Below, piece by piece: positions 28,868-37,462 of a stretch of DNA of 49,237 nucleotides. A model generated the notes under the pieces. It saw only the letters and a program-made list of their open reading frames with translations. It searched no databases and was not told the DNA's origin. Numbering within the stretch: the first letter of the stretch is position 1; every line of letters begins with the position of its first letter. This DNA is from Thermosynechococcaceae cyanobacterium YX3bin19 (GTDB taxonomy: Bacteria; Cyanobacteriota; Cyanobacteriia; Thermosynechococcales; Thermosynechococcaceae). The position numbers and the translations under genes are program-made. Location of the stretch: positions 1-49,237 of the forward strand of contig JAUJON010000007.1 in NCBI GenBank assembly GCA_030447595.1, given 5' to 3'.

Positions 28868-28916
28868 TTAATGAAAAGGCAGGGACTGTAAAAAAAGTCT
28901 CCTGCTTTTTCATTAA
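28868..28916. terminator. Bidirectional terminator between the hlip genes and sigA
   Basis: A long hairpin: TTAATGAAAA-GCAGG on the left pairs with CCTGC-TTTTCATTAA on the right, with one or two mismatches, extended by GACT/AGTC around an A-rich loop. It has T runs on both strands. It sits between two convergent transcripts and can serve both. Confidence 0.8.
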
Positions 28917-28934
28917 CTGCTTAAATAACTTCGG

Positions 28935-30065
28935 CTAGCGAACGTACTCTTTCAAAACACTGTTTCGGTTCGGGTGGCGAAGCTTTCGTAAGGCTTTAGC
29001 TTCAATTTGACGAATTCGTTCACGTGTAACATTAAATATCTGACCAATCTCCTCTAAGGTCTTCATGCGCCCATCGTCTAAACCATAGCGTAGCTTTAAG
29101 ACATCGCGCTCGCGAGGGCTAAGGGTATCTAGAACACTTTCTAAGTCTTCTCTGAGTAAATTCTTAGAGACTTGATCTTCTGGTGTTTCGCCGTCTGACT
29201 CAATAAAGTCGCCTAAGCGAGAATCTTCCTCTTTGCCAATGGGTGTCTCTAGAGAAATCGGTAGCTGGGCAGATTTAGCAATGAAGCGAAGCTTTTCAAT
29301 CGTCATCTCCATCCGAGTTGCAATTTCTTCCTCAGTAGGTTTACGTCCCATTTCTTGAGAAAGCAGCTTCGTTGTCTTCTTAATCCTGGAAATCGTTTCA
29401 TAAAGGTGAACAGGCAGACGAATTGTCCGAGATTGGTCTGCGATCGCCCGGGTAATAGCTTGACGAATCCACCAGGTTGCATAGGTGGAAAACTTGTATC
29501 CCTTTTCGTGGTCAAATTTTTCTGCTGCCCGGATAAGACCCAGGCTACCTTCCTGAATCAAATCTTGGAAAGAAAGCCCCCGGTTCATGTATTTCTTGGC
29601 GATCGAAACAACCAAACGCAGGTTTGACTGCACCATCTTGTCCTTTGCTCGCCGGCCCAAGTGCAGGCGATGCCGAAAGGCCTGTACTGGCATATCAACA
29701 GCACCAGCCCATTCCTGATCATAGGGATCTCGGTCAAGCTCAACAAACAGATCGTCGCGAATTCTCTCTAGCTGGAGCAAGTCAGCAATCTTACGGGCTA
29801 GCTCAATCTCCTCATCTGCGCGGAGGAGTCGAATACGGCCAATTTCCTGCAAGTATAGACGGATGGAATCTTCAGTGTAGTGCTTCTTTTTTGCTTGACC
29901 GCGGCGGCGGGCAGTCTTAGATTTACTAACTTTGCCCTCATCCTCATCAGGTTGTGTATCTAAAGAATCCTCTTGATCATCTTCCTCTAGTCCCTCAACT
30001 AGAAGGCTCTCTAACTGGCTATCAGATTGGTCAAGTGTCTCAAGTACGTTATTGGCCTGGGTCAT
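28935..30065 (-). CDS. sigA: RNA polymerase principal sigma factor (sigma-70, group 1)
   Basis: A 376-residue sigma factor with an acidic N-terminus ([15 protein letters not shown]), region 1.2 ([17 protein letters not shown]), the 2.3/2.4 core ([35 protein letters not shown]), region 3 and the region 4.2 helix-turn-helix ([20 protein letters not shown], then KALRKLRHP). The end, [11 protein letters not shown], and the overall length point to the essential housekeeping SigA/RpoD1 rather than a group 2 paralogue, although paralogues are close. The ATG at 30065 ([13 protein letters not shown]) has GAGGAA upstream and is preferred over an in-frame start 10 codons earlier. It is transcribed towards the hlip genes. 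Confidence 0.9.
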   Translation of the reverse strand: MTQANNVLETLDQSDSQLESLLVEGLEEDDQEDSLDTQPDEDEGKVSKSKTARRRGQAKKKHYTEDSIRLYLQEIGRIRLLRADEEIELARKIADLLQLERIRDDLFVELDRDPYDQEWAGAVDMPVQAFRHRLHLGRRAKDKMVQSNLRLVVSIAKKYMNRGLSFQDLIQEGSLGLIRAAEKFDHEKGYKFSTYATWWIRQAITRAIADQSRTIRLPVHLYETISRIKKTTKLLSQEMGRKPTEEEIATRMEMTIEKLRFIAKSAQLPISLETPIGKEEDSRLGDFIESDGETPEDQVSKNLLREDLESVLDTLSPRERDVLKLRYGLDDGRMKTLEEIGQIFNVTRERIRQIEAKALRKLRHPNRNSVLKEYVR

Positions 30066-30400
30066 GCCGGATTCCTCATACTCCCTAATGAACAACAGGG
30101 GAACTTTGTGCGTCTATATGTAAAGCAAAACTATCCATTTCTAGACTCAGAAAGCTAGCAAGCACGGCTATTAAGACTGCTGGAAACGAATTCGCTCAAC
30201 TGGTAAAAGCGAATATCACCCAGTTCAGCCCTTTAAAGCTAGCGGACCTCTCTGAGACCTTCCCGATTGTAGCCTTTCTCACAAAACTTGCACGTCTTTT
30301 GTTTGACTTTTGTAAAACTAGGAATTACCTAAGTGCAAAAATGCTTAAGGCCGGAATCACTATCCTTAGTGTTGCGCTAAAGTGACTTTTCAACACAAGC
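30066..30400 (-). other. sigA upstream region
   Basis: About 335 bp upstream of sigA, moderately AT-rich, without a convincing coding frame. It presumably carries a long 5' leader and promoter for sigA. No specific box is assigned. Confidence 0.4.
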
Positions 30401-30667
30401 CTAGATAGCTTTAGCAAGAATAGAGCGAGCTCCAGCATCAACCACAACTTTGAGCCCATCGTACCCCCCCTTGCTTTGTAGGAGCTGCTGAAGTGAGCCC
30501 CCACACCGAGTGGGCGCGCGCTTGGGATAGAGAAGCTTACTGAGTACTTAAGCTTAGCAACTAGGGTTAAGTCGAGGGAACTGTGAAAAAGTTCCGACAG
30601 CTTGATTTCTGGTAGCGATGAGGCCATCTGCCGTTATATCCACGTTAAATTCTAAATTCGGTTGCAA
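30401..30667 (-). pseudogene. Unrecognised frameshifted coding block upstream of sigA
   Basis: On the minus strand one frame reads LQPNLEFNVDITADGLIATR followed by NQAVGTFSQFPRLNP, then is broken by TAA GCT TAA. The same frame resumes with SKLLYPKRAPTRCGGSLQQL and, through a run of seven G, QSKGGYDGLKVVVDAG then ARSILAKAI and stop. An overlapping frame bridges the gap (LVAKLKYSV). Together they look like one protein of about 90 residues with two compensating indels. I do not recognise the family. The coding character (regular polar/hydrophobic pattern, sensible codons) is better than chance, but this is an inference by eye. Upstream in the same frame is a stop at 30668-30670. Confidence 0.35.
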
Positions 30668-30741
30668 CTAAGCAGAAAGTTTATTCGTTGGAGCTATAGG
30701 GTAGTTCAGGTTACAGAATTACTTTTGCAGCAGAAGTAACC

Positions 30742-31000
30742 CTAAGCAACGTCTTGATTGAAAATAGCTTCAGCGCTCAACCAGGCTCCTCCAAAGACTA
30801 AGTCAATAGCTCCTATAAGGACTAATAAGCCAGATAACGAAGCGGCCATTGCCCTTTGAGGAATAGACACACCTGTGTAACCTTTGCCCAAAACTGGCAA
30901 GCTGGTCTACACAAGTTAAGGCTAGGGGGATAGGAGTGTTGATTCTTTTGGTAAGAGGTCCTGCCGCCTTTTTCCACTTTAATTCAGGGCGACTTAACAA
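30742..31000 (-). pseudogene. Small one-segment membrane protein, frameshifted, unrecognised
   Basis: The minus strand from about 31000 reads LSRPELKWKKAAGPLTKRIN then TPIPLALT. After a shift near 30905 a second frame continues SLPVLGKGYTGVSIPQRA, MAASLSGLLVLIGAIDLVFG, GAWLSAEAIFNQDVA and stop (30742-30744). The second part contains a clear hydrophobic segment (LSGLLVLIGAIDLVFGGAWL). Joined, it would be about 85 residues: a basic N-terminus, a proline/glycine middle and one membrane helix. I cannot name the family. It ends 75 bp before the next unrecognised block. Confidence 0.4.
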
Positions 31001-31139
31001 TTCACCGGCCCGAGGGCATTGAACAGGTGAAGTTCAACGCTACAATAACAGGCGTAATTTGCCATTAAGATACCCGTTTAAAGTCGAAAAAACAGAAGAT
31101 GGCAGTTAAACAGTATCAGCCATCAGTTTTGCCAACCTT

Positions 31140-31431
31140 CTAAGTCCCGCTGAGCATAGCCTTAGTAATCTGCTCCCACTCTGATTCAGGTCTGCCTTAA
31201 ACTCTGACTGTCCAGCACGCCTATACCAGTAACGGGCGTTGCCCAAGTCGCCCTCTACTCGGTGCAGGTAGGCATGAACCCAAGCACTGTCAACATCGCT
31301 GGCATTTTGGATAAGTTGGTGCGCTTTTTCCCAGTCACCTTGTTTGGCATACCACAATCCTGGAGTGCTGAAGGTAGATTAAGCAAAAGACTTTCCTGTT
31401 CCGTTAAGCGAGTAAACTCATCCAGGTTCAT
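31140..31431 (-). CDS. Small conserved helical protein (TPR-like), two frameshifts
   Basis: From ATG 31431 the protein begins [21 protein letters not shown] missing base near 31360 shifts the frame; it resumes [19 protein letters not shown], then [20 protein letters not shown] and [11 protein letters not shown] second missing base near 31172 hides the real end [15 protein letters not shown], which stops at TAG 31140-31142. The repaired product is about 97 residues. I recall small bacterial proteins with this WYxRxGDWExAHxIxQ...HRxEGDxxNAxYWYxRAG pattern, often annotated as TPR-like hypotheticals; function is unknown. Both breaks are single-base deletions, so sequencing error is likely. Confidence 0.65.
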
Positions 31432-31494
31432 AGTTAATATCTGGACTGAATAAACAGAAGAGATTGGTATGGGCAAAGCTCAATCAGCAGGCTT

Positions 31495-31801
31495 TCAAAG
31501 ATTGCGCTGATATTCTTCCAAAATGTCCATCAAAGTCCTCTGACACTGCTTAGGTACAAGATCTACCAACGGAACTTCTCGTTGACCACCCTAGCTGGAC
31601 TGAAATATCAGCAAGGACCTGCCTAATTTGGTTTTCTGCCAATGAGTTAGATTGCACCATTGGATACAGCCGCTCGGCCAGCTCAGTATGAAGGTGAGCA
31701 TCTGCTAGAAAGAGATGCCATTTCGCAACATCAATGTAGACATTCTGACCAATTTCTGCTGCTAGTGCTTCAATATTTTCGGTCATATTTGATTTAGCCA
31801 T
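31495..31801 (-). CDS. DUF3181 family protein, one frameshift
   Basis: The N-terminus MTENIEALAAEIGQNVYIDV and DVAKWHLFLADAHLHTELAE matches the cyanobacterial DUF3181 family as I remember it. After VLADISVQLG the frame breaks at about 31588-31592. The other frame continues GQREVPLVDLVPKQCQRTLM and DILEEYQRNL, stopping at TGA 31495-31497. Dropping one base gives about 101 residues, the expected length. The family is small, soluble and without known function. It lies between the TPR-like gene and a 2TM-domain gene, all on the minus strand. Confidence 0.75.
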
Positions 31802-31844
31802 AAGAACAAATCAATTTTAAACACAACTAGATTTTTTAAGGAAG

Positions 31845-32183
31845 CTAATAAGCCAGTCGAAAAAGTTCAAACCTACTAATTAAGCGGCTTTGCCGTGGTA
31901 TCAACAGACTTAACTTTAGGTTCGCCTCAGCCCCAAGCGCGTGGGGATCACTGTAATCCGCAACAGCGAATATATAAATACCATGAACAAGCAGTATGGC
32001 TGCCCATCCGCCAGTGAGCCAGAAAACCCAAGGCCATGCCTCTTTTTGGATCAACCGGAAGAACCAAAGAGTAGAATTACCAGCAGCAAAGGCGGCTACG
32101 TGAACTGCAAAATTCATTCGATCTGCCAAACGACGATAAGCAGGATCTCGACGATCAGGTTGCCGCGGCCAACGAGGAGGCAT
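31845..32183 (-). CDS. 2TM domain-containing membrane protein
   Basis: This 112-residue protein begins MPPRWPRQPDRRDPAYRRLA, followed by the 2TM core: DRMNFAVHVAAFAAGNSTLW as the first segment and WPWVFWLTGGWAAILLVHGI as the second, ending IYIFAVADYSD. This N-terminus and the two-helix hairpin are typical of cyanobacterial proteins annotated as 2TM domain proteins. The last 30 residues (ANLKLSLLIPRQSRLISRFE) look unlike the family, so the natural stop may lie near ADYS and be hidden by an indel. Function is unknown. Confidence 0.65.
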   Translation of the reverse strand: MPPRWPRQPDRRDPAYRRLADRMNFAVHVAAFAAGNSTLWFFRLIQKEAWPWVFWLTGGWAAILLVHGIYIFAVADYSDPHALGAEANLKLSLLIPRQSRLISRFELFRLAY

Positions 32184-32267
32184 AAGAAAACTTTCTTAAT
32201 GGATGTAGTTATTTATATTGTAAGTGTTCCTTATCTTGGCTTACTTGAGCAAACTCTACTTCAGTTG

Positions 32268-34185
32268 TCAGCTTTTTCTAGGGATTAGGCGCTCAAACTT
32301 AGAGGCAGGTGTAAAGTTTTGCACAGGTACTCCTTTAAGAGCCTTGCTCATAAAGTCTCGCCAAATTGGAGCTACAAATCCGCCGCCTGTTGCTCCACCG
32401 CCTAGGGGTGCGTAATTATCATTGCCAACCCAGACAGCAGTAGCTAACTGGGACATAGCCGACAAACCAGATATCTCGCTCAGAGGAGGCTGTACCCGTT
32501 TTGCCTGCCGCCGGTCGGCCAATTTGTGCTGCTACCCCAGTACCGTTGTTAATTACATCCTTTACGCACTATTTAAGGAAGCTGCAGCCCAAGGGTCAAG
32601 CACGAGTTGAGGCTTGGGAGTGTTATCCAAGAGTAGACGACCACTTCGATCAGTCACTCGTACAATCATTGTTGTGTCTGACTGCCAGCCGTTGTTAGCA
32701 AATGTTGCGTAGGCACTCGCCATTTCTAGAGGGGTTAAGTCAACTGACCCCAACGGTAAAGAGGTCACAGGCTCAATTGGGCTTTCAATGCCTAAGGTGC
32801 GACAGACTTCAACAACTTTGCTAATCGAGACTGCCTGCCCAAGCTTAATCGCTGGGATGTTTCGTGACAGTGCTAGAGCTGTACGAATTGGCATTGGACC
32901 TCGGAACGAGCCATCGTAGTTTCTTGGTGAGTAAATTTTGTCCCCATCTGGATAGCTAACCGGGCTGTCATCAACAGTTGATTCTGGGGTGTATTTACCG
33001 GAAGCAAACGCTGTGTAATAGACAAAGGGCTTAAAGGCAGAACCGGGCTGGCGGAAGGCTTGAGTAGCGCGGTTGAACTGGCTCTTCTCCTGGTCAACGC
33101 CACCCACGATCGCTTTAACAAAGTAGAGTCCGCGGATCGACCGCAACCAAGGCCATCTGATCTGCATAAATACCAGAACCTAATAACCTCTCATGGCCCC
33201 GGCGGACTGTATCCTCAGCAATCTTTGTAGTCTTGTGTCTACTGTGGTCTGGATCCGCATGCCCTTTAAGGACCGCTTCACGACCAAAGCGCTTATTGAG
33301 TTCCTGGACCACGCCATTTGTAACGTAGGGGGCTGACTTCTGCGAAAGGAGGTGACCTTACCTAAGTGAATCGGCTGGCTGAGAGCTGTGCCTCCGCTGG
33401 GGTAATCCAGTTCAGTTGTTCCATCCGGTTGAGCACTAAAGCCTGTCGCTGCTTAGCTAGCTCATAGCTGATAAAGGGGCTAAATTCTTCTGGAGCCTGG
33501 ACAATGCCAGCCATCATACTAGCCTCAGCCAGGTTTAATTTCTCTGCAGGCTTATTGAAGTAGCTTTGGGCCGCTGTTTCCACCCCATAGGTGTTATGCC
33601 CCCAATAGACCTGATTGAGATACATCTCTAAAATCTGGTTTTTGAAGATCTGCTCAAGCCGCAGGGCTAGAACTGCCTCTGCCGCCTTCCGGCTGAGAGC
33701 CCGCTCTGGGGATAAAAACAGGTTTTTCACCAGCTGCATGGTTAAGGTAGAACCACCCTCAACGGTTCTACCCTGCTGGAAGTTTTTGATTGAGGCGCGA
33801 ACGACACCGACCGGGTTGATGCCGTGGTGATGATAGAAGTTGCTGTCTTCAATCGCCAAAACTGCCCGCTTCAGATGGGGAGAAATTTTACTTAGGGCAC
33901 AACTTCTCGGTTCGCTTCATCGTGAACACTGGCAAGTGGTTTACCTTTAATGTCATAGATATAGGTGGTCTCGTTTGGGGCATACCCTTGAAGAGAACGG
34001 ACATCAGGCAGGTTGCGAAAGCTGATTGCCAAACCAACCAGTCCTCCAGCGATCGCAGCGCTAGCCAGCATTGTTACCCCAAGCATGGTTGTTCCAGCAA
34101 TCTTCCCGATAGACTGAACAAACTCTAAAGGTTCTGAAGTCTTAGGAGGCTTTTGATGCTTTTGGCTTACGGTATTAGATGACAC
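32268..34185 (-). pseudogene. Class A penicillin-binding protein (PBP1A type), many frameshifts
   Basis: A bifunctional peptidoglycan glycosyltransferase/transpeptidase. It starts at GTG 34185 with GAGGAG upstream, has a membrane anchor at about residues 30-55 and NETTYIYDIKGKPLASVHDE. The glycosyltransferase core has AIEDSNFYHHHGINPVGVVR, EGGSTLTMQLVKNLFLSPER and LEMYLNQVYWG. The transpeptidase motifs are SxxK (QPGSAFKPF), SRN (LALSRNIPAIK) and KTGTAS (visible in another frame near 32490). The frame changes at about 33897 (one C missing in CCCC), 33330-33360, 33265, 33225, 33165, 32560 and 32480. Repaired, it is about 640 residues, full length. Error is favoured over decay because every motif survives. 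Confidence 0.85.
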
Positions 34186-34529
34186 GACAACTCCTCAAGA
34201 AAAAAAGCAGAACGAGCGCAAACACGTTATTAGCATCGATCAACCCCCACTGACTCGGGGGCTAGAAGAAGCGAGTTCAATTTCGATAGCAATTGTTGAC
34301 GCTGGGCACGCTTACAATCCTCAGAAAACTTAGTATTAGGTAAGCTTAGCTATCTAAGTGACAATAAAGTTGTTGCAGTAAGGCTTTATGTTCGGCAAAT
34401 GTCGCAATTATAATATTCAGCCTACTGAGCCTGAAGTAAACAATTGTACCCTCAGGATTAGGAAAACTGTCCCTTCATCAAAATTTGAGTTGTCCAGTGT
34501 GAACTTAGCAAATAGTCGTTGATTAGCCC
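34186..34529. other. Intergenic region between divergent PBP and tyrS
   Basis: About 345 bp, AT-rich towards tyrS. It contains a short CCCCC/GGGGG palindrome near 34246-34262 but no convincing gene. It should hold both promoters. I see no T-box-like element for tyrS. Confidence 0.4.
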
Positions 34530-35853
34530 ATGGTTACAGTTCCTTTACTATTACGGCGGGGTGTCAGTGAAATATTCCCGAATAGCCCTGAGTCAGATGA
34601 CCCGCGAGAAAACCTGGCTCTGCGACTAGTCTCAGCCCAAGAACCATTGAGAGTCAAGTTTGGCATTGATCCCTACAGGTGCAGAGATTCACCTTGGACA
34701 TAGCATTCCCATCCGTAAGCTACGGGCCTTCCAAGATGCGGGACATAGAGCCGTTCTAATTATTGGCGACTTTACTGCCCAAATCGGCGATCCATCGGGA
34801 AAATCAGAAGTGCGTCGCCAGTTAAGCGCAGCCGAGGTAGCCGACAATGCTCAAACCTATCTTGACCAGCTAAAACTGATTTTAGACTTTAATACTCCCG
34901 GAAGATTAGAGGTTCGCTATAACTCAGAGTGGTTGTCTAAGCTTGATCTGGGAAAAATATCAGAACTACTCACCACTATGACCGTGGGACAGATGCTGGC
35001 TAAAGAAGGGTTTGCGGAGCGTTACGAGCAGGGCCAGCCGGTTTATCTCCATGAATTTCTCTACCCAATGATGCAGGGGTATGACTCGGTTGCCGTGCAG
35101 GCAGATGTGGAGTTAGGGGCAACGGATCAAAAGTTCAACATTGCTGTCGGACGTGACCTGCAGCGGTACTTCAAGCAAACCCCCCAGTTTGGCCTCCTGA
35201 TGCCGATTCTTCCAGGAACAGATGGGGTACAAAAGATGTCCAAGTCCCTTAACAACTACGTGGGGCTAGCAGACCCCCCCCTGACGATGTACTCCAAGCT
35301 AGAGAAAACCCCCGATTCTGTCTTAGAGCAGTACTTTGAGTTGCTAACGGACCTGCCCCTAGATACGTTGCCACAGGCTCCCCGCAAGCGCCAGAAGTTG
35401 CTGGCCTCTGAAATCGTTCGCCAGTACCACGGTGAAGCAGTTGCCCAGCAGGCACAGCGGGCAGCAGCTGCCTTAGTGATGGGGGTCGTCCAGCCTCAGT
35501 TTCAAGCAACCGCCAGTGTCGTCCAGCCTCAGTCTCAAGCAACCGACAGTGTCGTCCAGCCTCAGTTTCAAGTAACCGCCAGTGTCGTCCAGCCTCAGTC
35601 TCAAGTAACCGCCAGTGTCGTCCCAGAGTTTTCTCTCTCCCAGGTTCAGTTTCCTGCTAAGTTGTTTTACCTGATCAGTGCCAGTGGGCTCTGCTCAAGC
35701 AGCAGCGAATCTCGGCGGCAAATTCAGGGCGGAGCCGTCAAACTAGATGGCAAACGGGTTGAGGAAGTAGATTTAACCTTTAAATCTGTGGATGAGCTAG
35801 AAGACAAGATTTTGCAAGTGGGGAAGAAAAAATTTGTGCGGTTTATTTTGTAG
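34530..35853 (+). CDS. tyrS: Tyrosyl-tRNA synthetase, one frameshift and an internal repeat insert
   Basis: TyrRS charges tRNA-Tyr and is essential. From ATG 34530 the protein reads [14 protein letters not shown] up to RVKFGIDP, then one extra C in CCC at 34671-34673 breaks the frame; [16 protein letters not shown] follows. The class I signatures HLGH and KMSKS ([14 protein letters not shown]) are present, with [20 protein letters not shown] between them. The catalytic and anticodon regions run to about 35480. Four in-frame 33-bp repeats (35485-35616) then form a Gln/Pro/Val/Ser-rich linker before the C-terminal S4 RNA-binding domain ([20 protein letters not shown] and [15 protein letters not shown]). 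The linker is not part of any TyrRS I know. The protein is otherwise of the HLGH-type TyrRS class. Confidence 0.92.
35485..35616 (+). repeat. Four 33-bp tandem repeats inside tyrS
   Basis: Units at 35485, 35518, 35551 and 35584 each encode V-V-Q-P-Q-(F/S)-Q-(A/V)-T-(A/D)-S, and a partial fifth begins at 35617. They keep the reading frame. The F/S position alternates, and A changes to V between the first and second pair, so the array seems to have grown by duplication of a 66-bp pair. Confidence 0.95.
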
Positions 35854-36097
35854 AGCAAAATTGCTCCCTCGCCAGATCGATGCCAATGTCCACGCGGCAG
35901 GTGATTTCTCAACCTGTGGAATCAGGATTACGACGAAAGAATGCTAGCCAGGTACCGCTGCCAAAGAGGATGTACTCAGTCCTTTTACTTGAAAATAGTT
36001 ACCAAACCAGCCAGAAAATGACTTCCTTGTCACACCGATGGGGCTGTGACATAGACCTCTGCATGATTTTCCTAAGCCCAAATACCTTGTTTGCCCT

Positions 36098-36850
36098 GTG
36101 ATTTCATCCACTCAGTTTCCCCCTGATCATCTCTCCCCAGCTGAGCGGATTATTGTACCGTTGGATGTAGCGACTGAGGAGGCAGCAATCGCCCTCATCA
36201 ATCAATTACCTAAAGTTACATTTTGGAAAGTGGGCCTGGAACTGTTTGTCAGTTGTGGTCCATCCATCCTGAACATTCTCAAATCACGGCAGAAACGAAT
36301 TTTTTTAGATCTCAAACTGCACGATATTCCCAACACCGTCGCCGGAGCTTGCCGGGCAGCAGCACGCTATGGGGTAGATCTATTGACTATTCACGCCACA
36401 GCGGGTAGGCCAGCTTTGCAGGCAGCCCAGGCCGCGATCGCCGTCGGCGCCCAGGAAGCAGGTTTGTCACCACCCGCCCTAATTGCGATTACTGTCTTGA
36501 CCAGCCTTTCCTCACGGGAGCTAGCTTTTGATCTGAAAATTCCCTTGGAATTGTCAGAATACGTGCTGCACATGGCACTGCTGGCTCAAAGAAGTGGCCT
36601 TAACGGTGCAGTTTGTTCCCCCCAAGAAGTAGAACAACTGCGGCAAGTTTGCGGGGAATCATTTTTGCTAGTTTGTCCGGGTGTGCGGCCCCTTGGCTCT
36701 GGAGTAGGGGACCAGCGACGTTCCCTGACTCCGGCGGCGGCTAGGCAATTAGGAGCCGATTATCTAGTGATTGGACGACCGATTACGGCTGTGGCAGATC
36801 CTAGTGCTGCTTTCGAGCAGATTTGCCAGGAGCTGGCAGCAGCTCCTTAA
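36098..36850 (+). CDS. pyrF: Orotidine 5'-phosphate decarboxylase
   Basis: This 250-residue enzyme converts OMP to UMP in pyrimidine synthesis. The first strand [13 protein letters not shown] carries the substrate-binding Asp, FWKVGLELF the conserved Lys, and the catalytic D-x-K-x-x-D array is seen in [13 protein letters not shown]. The phosphate-binding end has [17 protein letters not shown] and [14 protein letters not shown]. It is of the bacterial short (about 230-250 residue) type. The start is GTG 36098; the first 15 residues are not conserved, so a later start is possible. The secreted-protein gene follows after 20 bp and may be co-transcribed. Confidence 0.95.
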   Translation: MISSTQFPPDHLSPAERIIVPLDVATEEAAIALINQLPKVTFWKVGLELFVSCGPSILNILKSRQKRIFLDLKLHDIPNTVAGACRAAARYGVDLLTIHATAGRPALQAAQAAIAVGAQEAGLSPPALIAITVLTSLSSRELAFDLKIPLELSEYVLHMALLAQRSGLNGAVCSPQEVEQLRQVCGESFLLVCPGVRPLGSGVGDQRRSLTPAAARQLGADYLVIGRPITAVADPSAAFEQICQELAAAP

Positions 36851-36870
36851 CTCCCACTTGAGGATACCCA

Positions 36871-37455
36871 ATGGGAAAATTTGGCTGGAGGCTCTTATTG
36901 TGTTGCAACGTCCTGTTAGGCACTGGAGCTATTTTGATGCCTGCTAAAGCAGAGACCCCCTCACCCGGTCTGACGCCTCCCCTTTGTCCGTCTGAGCTAG
37001 AGGTACTGACAACTGAGCTATTAGCAGATTTACCTAACTATGCGAATCGTGCCCATATACGCCTGGGGATTCCTAATAACTACGTAATCGCGGCTAGCCG
37101 TCCAGATTTCAAACCTTTACCCCTGGGTCCAGGCCAGCGGGCAGCAGCCTCAGGGAATTTAACAGATAGGGAAGCTCCTTACCAGATTTTTTTTACTACC
37201 CTGGAACGCAACTACCAGGGAAGCAAATCAGTCCAGCTACAGCTTTATCACTGGTTATTTTTGGCTCGAACAGAGAGTACCTGGCGGTTAGCCCTGATGT
37301 ACTCAATGGTAAGTCCCTACCCGGAGGGGTACCCACCTTCCCCTCCCCAGGACAGCAGCGAGGGTAGTTTAGCGCAGGCTATTCGGACCTGGTTACGAGA
37401 CTATCGCAGTGGTTGTGTTTCTGATACTGCACCCAGAAGTACAGGCCAAGATTAG
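36871..37455 (+). CDS. Secreted hypothetical protein with signal peptide
   Basis: This 194-residue protein has a Sec signal peptide (WRLLLCCNVLLGTGAILMP) with likely cleavage after AKAE. The mature part contains CPSELEVLTTELLADLPNYA, AHIRLGIPNNYVIAASRPDF and LFLARTESTWRLALMYSMVS, then QAIRTWLRDYRSGCV near the C-terminus. Two cysteines in the mature chain (in PPLCPSELE and RSGCV) could form a disulphide. From memory this pattern is found in conserved cyanobacterial secreted proteins of unknown function. It follows pyrF by 20 bp and converges on hemW with only 7 bp between stops. Confidence 0.75.
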   Translation: MGKFGWRLLLCCNVLLGTGAILMPAKAETPSPGLTPPLCPSELEVLTTELLADLPNYANRAHIRLGIPNNYVIAASRPDFKPLPLGPGQRAAASGNLTDREAPYQIFFTTLERNYQGSKSVQLQLYHWLFLARTESTWRLALMYSMVSPYPEGYPPSPPQDSSEGSLAQAIRTWLRDYRSGCVSDTAPRSTGQD

Positions 37456-37462
37456 GAATATC

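Noticed and set aside
30325-30627. 100-codon minus-strand frame taken as a gene in its own right
   Set aside because: The neighbouring frame has better protein texture over most of this interval; only the short LVAKLKYSV bridge of this frame seems to belong to the gene.
35485-35616. CRISPR-like array
   Set aside because: The repeats are directly adjacent, without spacers, and in frame within tyrS.
35880-36101. 73-codon frame between tyrS and pyrF
   Set aside because: No ribosome site, no recognisable segment and mixed composition; treated as chance.
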